A stretch of 43,200 bases of DNA from Verrucomicrobiales bacterium (lineage in GTDB: Bacteria; Verrucomicrobiota; Verrucomicrobiia; Verrucomicrobiales; DEV007). A program made the position numbers and the translations under genes. Below, piece by piece: positions 7,379-14,923 of this stretch. The notes below the pieces were generated by a model that saw nothing but the letters and a program-made list of their open reading frames with translations, did not search any database and was not told the DNA's origin. The stretch spans positions 1 through 43,200 of the forward strand of contig JAAZZC010000059.1 of assembly GCA_014239335.1 (NCBI GenBank), written 5' to 3'. Position 1 is the stretch's first letter, and every line of letters starts with the position of its first letter.

Positions 7379-8853
7379 TTTTTAGTGAGAAGTTGCGCAA
7401 GTTCAAATCCAAGTTCAGGAAAAAGAAACAAAAGAAGCCCGCCCACAGCTGTAATCGATAAAGGGACGACACATGCCATTGGAGCTTCTTTAATTTCAAT
7501 CGTTTCTGCCTGCCCATCTTCCTGAGGCGGACGTCTAAAGAATGCGTTTATTGGAATGGGGAGTAGATAAGCTATATTTAAAATTGAGCTTATAATCAGA
7601 ACAACTGCCATTGCTAATTGATCGGCTTCTAAGGCTCCTAGAAAAAGATACCATTTACTCCAGGCCCCACCGAATGGGGGAAGCCCTATAATGCTAAGAG
7701 ATCCAAAGAGAAATGCCAACATAGTTACGGGCATCTGCCTGCCCAGTCCCACCATTTGGCTCACATACTTTTTGCCAGTCGCAACAAAGATCGCGCCCGC
7801 ACAGAAGAAAAGGGTAATTTTTCCAAAAGCATGCGTGGCTATATGCATAGCTGATCCAGTCACACCATTACTCGTTAGAAAAGAAACTCCCAAAACAATG
7901 TATGCCAATTGACCAATCGTTGAGAAAGCGAGTCGCCTCTTCAAATTGTCCTGCGTTAGAGCAATTAAAGAAGAAACAATTATAGTAAAAGCCGCGACAT
8001 AGCTGATCACTGCAGCAATATCAAGTTCTGCAATTAAGTCCGTTCCAAAGACCCCAGTGAAAACTCTAAGCACACAAAAGACACCAACTTTAACGACGGC
8101 AACAGCATGCAGTAACGCTGATACCGGAGTTGGAGCTACCATCGCATTCGGTAACCATGAGTGAAAAGGCATGAGGCCTGACTTGGCAAAACCAAGAGTA
8201 AAAGCAAGGAGTACAATTAGCCCCGCATCACTACCAATATTAGTGCTTAAAAGGCTACCATCAGTAAAGTTAAGATCTCCTCCACTCTTCCAATAACAGT
8301 AAATCATTGCCGGAAGGACAAAGGCCACAGAAGTACCCAATAGATGACTCAAATAGGTCCTTCCTCCGGACCTAGCCTCCTTATCCCCATGATGAGTAAC
8401 TAAGGGATACGTGGACAATGAAAGGATTTCATAGAAAATATAAAGAGTGAGAAGGTTCCCTGCAAAGGCAACGCCAATAGTCGCTGATAAAGAAAGGGCA
8501 AAGCAGACAAAGAACCTTGTCTGATCGTGCTCCTTTAAACCTCGCATGTATCCCAAGGAATAAAGGGTCGTTAAAATCCACAATGATGAAGCGACCAGAG
8601 CAAATAGCATGCCAAGACCATCGACTCTAAACTCGATTGGAATCCCTGGAAGGATTTCACCAAACTTAAAACATAATATTTTTCCCTCTCTGATGAGAGG
8701 CAGCATCATAAAAATCATGCCCAGCTTTAAAAATGCAGCCAAAAAAGTAATCCCTTCACGAGCATCTGGTCTTTTTCTAAATAATAAGATCCCAGGTACC
8801 GCTAATAGCGATACGATCCATGTGAATAGAGGTATGAAGCTAAATTCAGTCAT
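7375..8853 (-). CDS. mrpD: Mrp/Mbh-type antiporter large subunit (second MrpD-like)
   Basis: A 492-residue polytopic membrane protein of the NuoL/M/N-MrpA/D family. Conserved ion-path residues are present: glutamate in LYIFYEILSLSTYPLV (TM5), lysine in GFAKSGLMPFHSWLP (TM7) and lysine in VAVVKVGVF (TM8), plus the later QDNLKRRLAFSTIGQLAY segment (TM12 region). Its start codon directly abuts the stop of the preceding MrpD gene (8853/8854), so the two are translationally coupled. A second MrpD-type gene in tandem is unusual for a classical seven-gene Mrp operon but matches multi-antiporter Mbh/Mbs-like complexes. Confidence 0.9.
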   Translation of the reverse strand: MTEFSFIPLFTWIVSLLAVPGILLFRKRPDAREGITFLAAFLKLGMIFMMLPLIREGKILCFKFGEILPGIPIEFRVDGLGMLFALVASSLWILTTLYSLGYMRGLKEHDQTRFFVCFALSLSATIGVAFAGNLLTLYIFYEILSLSTYPLVTHHGDKEARSGGRTYLSHLLGTSVAFVLPAMIYCYWKSGGDLNFTDGSLLSTNIGSDAGLIVLLAFTLGFAKSGLMPFHSWLPNAMVAPTPVSALLHAVAVVKVGVFCVLRVFTGVFGTDLIAELDIAAVISYVAAFTIIVSSLIALTQDNLKRRLAFSTIGQLAYIVLGVSFLTSNGVTGSAMHIATHAFGKITLFFCAGAIFVATGKKYVSQMVGLGRQMPVTMLAFLFGSLSIIGLPPFGGAWSKWYLFLGALEADQLAMAVVLIISSILNIAYLLPIPINAFFRRPPQEDGQAETIEIKEAPMACVVPLSITAVGGLLLFLFPELGFELAQLLTKK

Positions 8854-10389
8854 CTAAGTGTTCATCATTTTTAGCGCTGCTTGAATCCATTCAAAAAGAC
8901 TCCTGTTCATAATCCCTAGTAACAGTACAGATCCTGAAGCAATGAATAGAGGAACTAGCATTGACCAAGGGACCTCTTTGATTCGAATGTCAGGATTCGC
9001 ATCAGAATCGGAAGGGAAATGATCCTCTTTGACTCCACTAATTTTGCCAAAATATGCCCGTTCAAAAATCCTAAAAAAGATGACGGCATTTACCAAACTT
9101 GAAAAAATTAGCGCACAGACATATCCCCAATGTCCCGCCTCTATTCCAGCGCTTATGAGATACCACTTACTAAAAAAACCACAGGTAGGAGGCAATCCGA
9201 TCATGGACAAGGCACCGACCGTGAAGCCTATCATAGTCAGTGGCATTTTACGGAACAGACCATCAAAGGCATTGACGCGAGAATCCCCAACCCTCAGCAC
9301 AATGATCGAGGCAGCAATGAAGAGACAAAAAGTCATCGCTGCATCAGAAAGGATATGATAAAAAGCGCCTGCCTGCCCAACTCCATCGGCTAGCCATGAA
9401 CCGCCAACCATGTATCCGACTTCAGCAACGATCAAATACGTCAGTATCTTTTTTATGTCGGTCCTCGCCAGAGCCAAAAGAGAACCAGCCACAATCGCTA
9501 GGACCGACATCCAAATGACAATCTCTCCCCACATGGGCTGACTAGAATATACAAATTCATTTCCAAAAATCCAGACCATTACCCGGATCATCACGTAGAC
9601 CATTACCTTAGTCATGAGTGGAGCCATGAAGGTTCCGGTCATGCTAGGAGCATAGGCATAAGCGTTAGGTAACCAGCCGTGCAAAGGGAAAAATGCCATT
9701 TTGGTCCATACCCCGAGCATTATAAAAATGAATGCCACTATGATGCTCTGATGTTCCCATAAATTTTTCTGTTCAAGGACCATACGAATATCGTCGATAT
9801 TCAATGTCCCCGTTTTTATGTAGAGATATCCGACCCCAATTAAATAAAAGGAAGCTCCAATCGTTCCCATGATAACATAATTAAAACTGGACAGTGCAGC
9901 TCTCCTGTTTCCCATAGCGATGAGGGCATAGCTGGTCAAAGAGGTGATCTCAATTAGCACATAAAGATTGAAGGCATCATTGGTCATCACAATGCCACAA
10001 AGACCAACGATCAGCAGTTGAATTAATGCATAAAAAAACGGAACCTTGCCTCGGACTTCAGCCCCGGCCCTAGTCTTAGAATAAATCGTATTAACAAATC
10101 CGACAAAGGTAACTGCAAAAACGACCAGAGCGGCAAGAATATCTACACGCAACTCGATTCCGACCTCATAACCGTCAGATTCAGGCCAACCTCCCATCCG
10201 GTAACGGAGTGTCTGAACTTTACCAGATAGCACTGCGATGACAGTGAAAAAAGAAATTAAGGAAGAAACGCCAAGAGAAATGAGGCTCGTGACCCAGCAC
10301 TGGTCTGGCCTTTCCCTTCCAAGAAGAACAACAATCAATGCTCCAAACAAAGGAACCAATAAAATGAGGACGGGGAAATGCTCAGTCAT
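8854..10389 (-). CDS. mrpD: Na+/H+ antiporter subunit D (MrpD)
   Basis: A 511-residue membrane protein with about 14 TM segments. Hallmarks are glutamate in LYVLIEITSLTSYALIAMG (TM5), the sequence WTKMAFFPLHGWLPNAYAYA (TM7) and lysine in PLMTKVMVYV (TM8), all typical of proton-translocating antiporter subunits. It follows MrpC with an 8-base overlap, the order seen in Mrp and in archaeal Mbh (G-H) operons. It should conduct protons or sodium across the inner membrane as part of the hetero-oligomeric complex. Confidence 0.93.
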   Translation of the reverse strand: MTEHFPVLILLVPLFGALIVVLLGRERPDQCWVTSLISLGVSSLISFFTVIAVLSGKVQTLRYRMGGWPESDGYEVGIELRVDILAALVVFAVTFVGFVNTIYSKTRAGAEVRGKVPFFYALIQLLIVGLCGIVMTNDAFNLYVLIEITSLTSYALIAMGNRRAALSSFNYVIMGTIGASFYLIGVGYLYIKTGTLNIDDIRMVLEQKNLWEHQSIIVAFIFIMLGVWTKMAFFPLHGWLPNAYAYAPSMTGTFMAPLMTKVMVYVMIRVMVWIFGNEFVYSSQPMWGEIVIWMSVLAIVAGSLLALARTDIKKILTYLIVAEVGYMVGGSWLADGVGQAGAFYHILSDAAMTFCLFIAASIIVLRVGDSRVNAFDGLFRKMPLTMIGFTVGALSMIGLPPTCGFFSKWYLISAGIEAGHWGYVCALIFSSLVNAVIFFRIFERAYFGKISGVKEDHFPSDSDANPDIRIKEVPWSMLVPLFIASGSVLLLGIMNRSLFEWIQAALKMMNT

Positions 10390-10849
10390 GCCCTCCCGGT
10401 CTCAGTTTGTTCAAAATTTCATCCTCTTCGAGGGTCCCAAAAGATTTATATATTTTTTGGGATATGGCAAGGGCAAGACCCAAAGTACTGACACCAACAA
10501 CAATGGCCGTAAGCATCAGGACATGCGGGAGCGGATTAGCATACTTATCTTTATCAATTGTATTATGTATTTCCTTCGTAGAGTCTGTCTCCGAAGAAAG
10601 GTCAGTCATTTGGTGATGCTCCGAACCATGATGGGAAATGATCGGAATATTAGCAGCATCTTTGACCCCAACCGAAACATAGAAAAGAATAATGGCAGTT
10701 TGAAAAATAGCCATTCCAATAAGCTTCTTTATTAAATTGTTTTTAGTAATCATTGCATATAGACCGATCATCATCAGAATCACATAGATCCAATAATTAA
10801 AATTTGGAACAATGTTCTCTTCTATGAATGTGGCAATGATCGGATCCAT
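10382..10849 (-). CDS. mrpC: Na+/H+ antiporter subunit C (MrpC, NuoK-like)
   Basis: A 155-residue protein with three TM segments (about 16-35, 41-63 and 107-129). The stretch NLIKKLIGMAIFQTAIILFYVS and PLPHVLMLTAIVVGVSTLGLAL match MrpC/NuoK. Between TM2 and TM3 is a 40-residue hydrophilic insertion rich in H, D, E and S (HHGSEHHQMTD..., about 72-103) that ordinary MrpC lacks or has shorter. It sits 3 bases downstream of the MrpB gene and overlaps mrpD. Confidence 0.92.
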   Translation of the reverse strand: MDPIIATFIEENIVPNFNYWIYVILMMIGLYAMITKNNLIKKLIGMAIFQTAIILFYVSVGVKDAANIPIISHHGSEHHQMTDLSSETDSTKEIHNTIDKDKYANPLPHVLMLTAIVVGVSTLGLALAISQKIYKSFGTLEEDEILNKLRPGGHD

Positions 10850-10852
10850 AAT

Positions 10853-11605
10853 TTAGAGCCCTTTACTAAGACGTCCTCTAGTCGAAAGGTTTGAATACAT
10901 TGAAAACATGATTGCCGTAACAGTGAACGCAACCCCAATTTCAACAATGAGCATGCTATGAGACCTTGCCATCTTCGCGTCACCTGGAAGGATAGGATCA
11001 AGTGCCTCGTAATTTAGGAATTCCTTTCCGAACAAGAGACAAAGGACTCCCCACCCCACATAAATAAATATACCAACCGCTGCGAAGATCATTGTCCTCC
11101 TCTCACTGAAAATATCTTTAGCCTTAGAGAGACCAAAAGCAAGAGCCGCAAGAATATAACTTGCACCAAGCATCACTCCACCCTGAAAACCTCCGCCAGG
11201 ACTATGGTGCCCATGAGCAACTACATAGAGCGCAAAGATCTGAATGAATGGTAATATAAGGCTACACGTGAAACGGGCCAATAGACCGCCTCCCTCATCG
11301 TTATTCTCGCGCTTAATTGAAGAAGAATTGGGGCCGTCAAAATTCCTCAGTACTGCAATGATTCCTATTCCCGCAATAAAGATAACGACCGTCTCAAACA
11401 TAGTGTCGTAACTCCTATAATCAGCAAGGACAGCAGTGACCATATTCGGCACTTTGGTTAATTTTTCAGTTTTTTCGATATAAAAACTGGAAACTGGACT
11501 TTCATTTGCCGGCGAATCTTTATCACGCCAGTCAGGAAAATCACTAGTCGCTGAAAGCAATAATGCTCCAACGACCAGAACAGCAATTAAACCAAATATT
11601 TTCAT
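10853..11605 (-). CDS. mrpB: MbhE-MnhB fusion subunit (MrpA C-terminal tail + MrpB)
   Basis: A 250-residue protein made of two units. Residues 1-90 match the MbhE segment, equal to the extreme C-terminus of MrpA: a TM at about 3-20, then VTAVLADYRSYDTMFETVVI and a second TM. Residues about 108-245 are a MnhB domain with four TM segments and the signature VVAHGHHSPGGGFQGGVMLG. In the archaeal Mbh operon these are two genes (mbhE, mbhF); in classical Mrp the first part belongs to MrpA. Here they are fused to each other and detached from MrpA. The DUF4040 gene is 8 bases upstream. Confidence 0.9.
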   Translation of the reverse strand: MKIFGLIAVLVVGALLLSATSDFPDWRDKDSPANESPVSSFYIEKTEKLTKVPNMVTAVLADYRSYDTMFETVVIFIAGIGIIAVLRNFDGPNSSSIKRENNDEGGGLLARFTCSLILPFIQIFALYVVAHGHHSPGGGFQGGVMLGASYILAALAFGLSKAKDIFSERRTMIFAAVGIFIYVGWGVLCLLFGKEFLNYEALDPILPGDAKMARSHSMLIVEIGVAFTVTAIMFSMYSNLSTRGRLSKGL

Positions 11606-11613
11606 TACTATTA

Positions 11614-11859
11614 TTAGTCCTTAGATCTTCTTTTTGTTGAAAAAACCGTAGCAATCATAATTACAGTCGAGACTCCTGCACCCACGGCAGCCTCTGTAAA
11701 AGCCACATCAACAGCGCCCATCTCTGCCCATAATAAACATATCAGAAAAGAGTAAATCCCAAAGACCATTGAAGCTCCGAGGAGGTCCTTGAGCCTGAGC
11801 GAAATGATAGCTGCAATAACTAAAAAAATTAAAATTATTATGTCAAACTGCCAGATCAA
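11614..11859 (-). CDS. DUF4040 / MbhD-like antiporter subunit (MrpA C-terminal fragment equivalent)
   Basis: An 81-residue protein with three TM segments and the pattern LLGASMVFGIYSFLICLLWA, then GAVDVAFTEAAVGAGVSTVI, which is the DUF4040 domain found in the C-terminal half of MrpA and as free-standing MbhD in archaeal hydrogenases. The conserved VAFTEAAVGAG helix carries the glutamate thought to take part in ion movement. It lies between mrpG (58 bases upstream) and the MbhE-MnhB fusion (8 bases downstream), exactly the Mbh order. Confidence 0.88.
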   Translation of the reverse strand: MIWQFDIIILIFLVIAAIISLRLKDLLGASMVFGIYSFLICLLWAEMGAVDVAFTEAAVGAGVSTVIMIATVFSTKRRSKD

Positions 11860-11917
11860 TTAATTAACTAGTTAGGGTTCTTTTTTTGAGAAAGATCTAT
11901 TTTCACTATCACATTAT

Positions 11918-12385
11918 TTAAGAGGAATTCTTTTCCGTTACACTCTTCTTTTTGCTCGAACTCTTTTTCTTACTCGGACCTTTCTTTTTTACTTTAGAAT
12001 CAATATCATCCAATTGGTCACTCTTTATAAAGGGACCTCCGAGTTCAATGATTCCACCTTTACCAGAATTAGTGAACGGTTCAATACCATCATCGTACCC
12101 GGCCTTCATTAACAAGTGAGTACTGGTGGGGCTAGTGAGCATGATCAAAACAGCAATCGCCACAATCTTAATAGCAACGAACAAACTGACCACATCAAAG
12201 TGACTCAGGACCTGAGCAGCCATGCCGGCTGTGATAAGAATCGTGGAAAGCGTATCGCCTTTTCCAGCAGCATGCATTCTAGTGTAAAAGTCCGGGAACC
12301 TAATCAAACCAACACTCGCTCCCATAAAAAAGATTAAGCCGCTGAAGATTAAAATAACGCTTAAAATGTTTAAAATATCATCCAT
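11918..12385 (-). CDS. mrpG: Na+/H+ antiporter subunit G (MrpG) with basic tail
   Basis: A 155-residue protein. The first 100 residues are a three-TM MnhG domain, with GASVGLIRFPDFYTRMHAAG and GDTLSTILITAGMA as hallmarks. It is extended by about 50 hydrophilic residues ending in a run of lysines and serines (KKKGPSKKKSSSKKKSVTEK). The usual MrpG ends near residue 110-120, so the tail is extra and probably lies in the cytoplasm. It starts 5 bases after the mrpF stop. Confidence 0.92.
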   Translation of the reverse strand: MDDILNILSVILIFSGLIFFMGASVGLIRFPDFYTRMHAAGKGDTLSTILITAGMAAQVLSHFDVVSLFVAIKIVAIAVLIMLTSPTSTHLLMKAGYDDGIEPFTNSGKGGIIELGGPFIKSDQLDDIDSKVKKKGPSKKKSSSKKKSVTEKNSS

Positions 12386-12390
12386 AGCAA

Positions 12391-12708
12391 TTAGGACCCT
12401 TTCGCCTCCATCGATGAACCTTTCCCGTAAGCGGGCCTAGTTCGATTAAAATACCTAGACGCGGCAAGTGATCCCAAAAAATTGAGAGCCGCGTAAGCAA
12501 TCGCAAAATCAACAAACATCGAAACATTATCGAATAGGGCTCCAATAATAATTAGAAGAACAGCAGTCTTAGTTCCAATGATGTTGACTGCAACTATCCG
12601 ATCAATGGCAGTCGGCCCAATAATGATTCGAAGCATGATCGGAATCATCATCAGGAAAAGGCATATGCCCGCTACCATTAATACTATTTCCATGAATTGA
12701 TCACTCAT
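12391..12708 (-). CDS. mrpF: Na+/H+ antiporter subunit F (MrpF)
   Basis: A 105-residue protein with three TM helices. The MnhF pattern is clear: IMLRIIIGPTAIDRIVAVNIIGTK, split as RIIIGPTAIDRIVAVN followed by IIGTKTAVLLI, and then DFAIAYAALNFLGSLA. The conserved GPT-x-x-DR turn is present. It shares one base with the end of mrpE (12708), so it is translationally coupled. It would be a small membrane subunit of the antiporter complex. Confidence 0.93.
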   Translation of the reverse strand: MSDQFMEIVLMVAGICLFLMMIPIMLRIIIGPTAIDRIVAVNIIGTKTAVLLIIIGALFDNVSMFVDFAIAYAALNFLGSLAASRYFNRTRPAYGKGSSMEAKGS

Positions 12709-13196
12709 TACTCATCTACAGAAAAAACATGCCGCACACGATCTACCATTGACCCCATTAATCCTTTGGCTGCCACATCACTAATAGCGTGAACAAGAAA
12801 AACATCACCATCGATCTGAAGAGTAACGGTTCCTGGAGTGAGCGTAATTGATTGAGCCAAAACATACTTTTCAAAGTCACTCTTAAGACCAGAACGGAAA
12901 CGGACCAGTTGAGGCTGAATCTGTTCTTTCACTCTTGGAGAAAATGAAATTCTTAGAACATGGATATTCGCCAGCACTATCTGCCATAACAACCATGACA
13001 AATAAAGAGGCAATCGGGACACTTGCCTTAACCTAGAGTAAAAACTCAAGGACCGATCATTAAATAATAGACCCGAAGAAAGCCAAGTAACGAGCGCGCA
13101 GGACAAGATGCCTAAACTGATATGAAACGCATCGAGTAGCCCTGAAAGAATAACCCAAGTTATCAATAGGAGGCTGAAAATAAGAGCTCGATACAT
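12708..13196 (-). CDS. mrpE: Na+/H+ antiporter subunit E (MrpE), first gene of the operon
   Basis: A 162-residue protein with TM segments near residues 5-22, 25-45 and 62-80, and the MnhE signature ITLTPGTVTLQIDGD (about 117-131), followed by the short ending LVHAISDVAAKGLMG. It opens the ten-gene minus-strand operon. A TATAAT box lies at 13201-13206 only 4 bases before the ATG at 13194-13196; no good -35 was seen at the proper distance, so the promoter remains unassigned within 13197-13327. That 131-base gap holds no other feature I can name. Confidence 0.92.
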   Translation of the reverse strand: MYRALIFSLLLITWVILSGLLDAFHISLGILSCALVTWLSSGLLFNDRSLSFYSRLRQVSRLPLYLSWLLWQIVLANIHVLRISFSPRVKEQIQPQLVRFRSGLKSDFEKYVLAQSITLTPGTVTLQIDGDVFLVHAISDVAAKGLMGSMVDRVRHVFSVDE

Positions 13197-13327
13197 TCCA
13201 ATTATAATTTTCGAAAAAATCCAAATTCACTCGTATCAATTGAGCTTCAAATTGCAAGGGAAATTGATTCAATTCTCCTCAAAGAGATTAAGAATTTTAA
13301 TCAATTATTGTATTTATTTTTTCGCTA

Positions 13328-14830
13328 CTAATCAATGGCTCCCTTCCAATCATCCGTCTTGAATGGACTCGCTGGGAGGCCCTCTTTATTAGAAAGATTT
13401 GGATTCACGGTCTCGTGCCAGCCAAAACGCACATTCTTCGGTTCAGCAACCTTCTCAGAACTAACGATGACTGCATGCCCATCAATTTTCGCCTTAGCTA
13501 CTACGAACTCACCGTTAGGACCAGAAATCATAAAATCCGTCAAATCCTTACCGTCTCTTGACACGAGGCCAGTACCAGTATGCGCAAAGTGAATTCTTAT
13601 CTTGTCCCCTTCAACTTTCATCGATTTATATAATGGTCCAGAATAAACAGTGTTTTCTTTTCCGTAATCTTTAGATAGAGACCACAATGCCAAGCGCTTT
13701 CCAACGTCCTGCTTATTACGAGGATGAATGTCTTGTGTATTACCAATATCAGTAATGATTGCCATACCTGTTCCTGGCACAGCAAGAGTAGCAGCTTGCG
13801 CCTCCCATATGTTAGGCAAAGAATCGGCTCGGTTATACCTGTAAGGAGCGAGCTGAACAAAATGAAAAGCAAGATCCTTTTTTTGGAAAACATGACGCCA
13901 ACCAGCTATTAGCGCCTTCATCTTGTCATGATAGAGCATTCCTTCACCGACATTTGACTCTCCCTGATACCAAATCGCCCCCTTCACTGCATAAGGCACT
14001 ACCGGAGAGATCATTCCATTATACAATCCTGTAGGATTACCATGGTTAAGCTTCGGCACTTGAGGAGGCGAAGGAATTCTCCTTCCATTCTCAACTGCTG
14101 ACTTGACTGCATCCGCCCATCTTTGAGCTCGATCAACAATTAAATCAAGATCACTGAAGCGTCTGACTTTATCCGCAATACTTCTAAGATTGTCCACTGC
14201 ATCGAATCCGGGAATTGGTGTCCATGGTTCGATCCTAGTTCCACCCCAAGCTGTTCCAACTAATCCTATTGGAACGTTCAGCTCACTCTGCAAATGACGG
14301 CCAAAATAATAAGCAACAGCAGAAAAATTAGCTACGCTCTCTGGACTGCATTCTTTCCAAGAGGCATTGCAATCATTTTCAGGAAACGTTGATGCCTTTT
14401 TGGGAATATGAAAAAGCCTTATTTGAGGATATTTAGCATTAGCAATCTCCTGGTTTGAATCATTAGAAGCACGCACTGACCACTCCATATTGGACTGGCC
14501 TGAACAAATCCACACCTCACCAATAAGAACATTGGTAAGAACAATTTTATCCTGTCCTGAAGTGACCTGGATTTTGTGAGGGCCGCCGGCTTCCATAGGA
14601 TCCAAATTCACAACCCACTTTCCATCCTCTGCAACCTTTGCCGTTTTCTTTTGAGAGCCCACTAAGACCACCACTTCATTCCCAGGATCATCCCAACCCC
14701 AAATAGGAACCTCTGCATCTCTCTGCAAAACCATATTCGAACTAATTACTTTCGGCAATTGAAGCCGCGCATGAACGGAAGAAGAAAAGACACTAAATAA
14801 AAAAATTAGAGTAAGATATTTTAGCTGCAT
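13328..14830 (-). CDS. Sialate O-acetylesterase-like SGNH esterase, secreted
   Basis: A 500-residue enzyme with a signal peptide (1-21, ending SVHA). A beta-sandwich region follows (25-100, beginning LPKVISSNMVLQRDAEVPIW), then the SASA/SGNH hydrolase domain. Catalytic blocks are GEVWICSGQSNMEWS (104-118, nucleophile Ser113), WYQGESN (287-293) and DIHP (Asp367, His369). The family removes acetyl groups from sialic acids or, in polysaccharide utilisation loci, from other acetylated sugars such as xylan or rhamnogalacturonan. It would act in the periplasm or outside the cell. It follows the giant CotH/lamin-tail gene by 93 bases, with a possible terminator in between. Confidence 0.9.
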   Translation of the reverse strand: MQLKYLTLIFLFSVFSSSVHARLQLPKVISSNMVLQRDAEVPIWGWDDPGNEVVVLVGSQKKTAKVAEDGKWVVNLDPMEAGGPHKIQVTSGQDKIVLTNVLIGEVWICSGQSNMEWSVRASNDSNQEIANAKYPQIRLFHIPKKASTFPENDCNASWKECSPESVANFSAVAYYFGRHLQSELNVPIGLVGTAWGGTRIEPWTPIPGFDAVDNLRSIADKVRRFSDLDLIVDRAQRWADAVKSAVENGRRIPSPPQVPKLNHGNPTGLYNGMISPVVPYAVKGAIWYQGESNVGEGMLYHDKMKALIAGWRHVFQKKDLAFHFVQLAPYRYNRADSLPNIWEAQAATLAVPGTGMAIITDIGNTQDIHPRNKQDVGKRLALWSLSKDYGKENTVYSGPLYKSMKVEGDKIRIHFAHTGTGLVSRDGKDLTDFMISGPNGEFVVAKAKIDGHAVIVSSEKVAEPKNVRFGWHETVNPNLSNKEGLPASPFKTDDWKGAID

Positions 14831-14885
14831 GTAATTTCATGATAGAGAATTCACCTTGATTTTACAAGACAAGACTCCGCTTAAT

Positions 14886-14921
14886 AAAAAAGATCCTAAG
14901 AAATTTATTATATAATTAGGA
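14886..14921 (-). terminator. Candidate intrinsic terminator of the lamin-tail/CotH gene
   Basis: On the minus strand, directly after the stop codon of the 1893-residue gene, TCCTAA pairs with TTAGGA (plus-strand 14894-14899 with 14916-14921) around an AT-rich loop. It is followed by TC and a run of six T. The stem is short, so the call is tentative. If real, it would reduce read-through into the esterase gene. Confidence 0.4.
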
Positions 14922-14923
14922 AC

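Noticed and set aside
5254-13196. Complex I (nuo) or a carbon-concentrating DAB system
   Set aside because: MnhE, F, G and B subunits mark an Mrp/Mbh-type antiporter. There are no NuoA/H/B/C/D/I homologs and no DabA-type protein.
13201-13206. TATAAT as promoter of the antiporter operon
   Set aside because: It is only 4 bases from the ATG and has no -35 partner at proper spacing, so transcription from it would start inside the gene.
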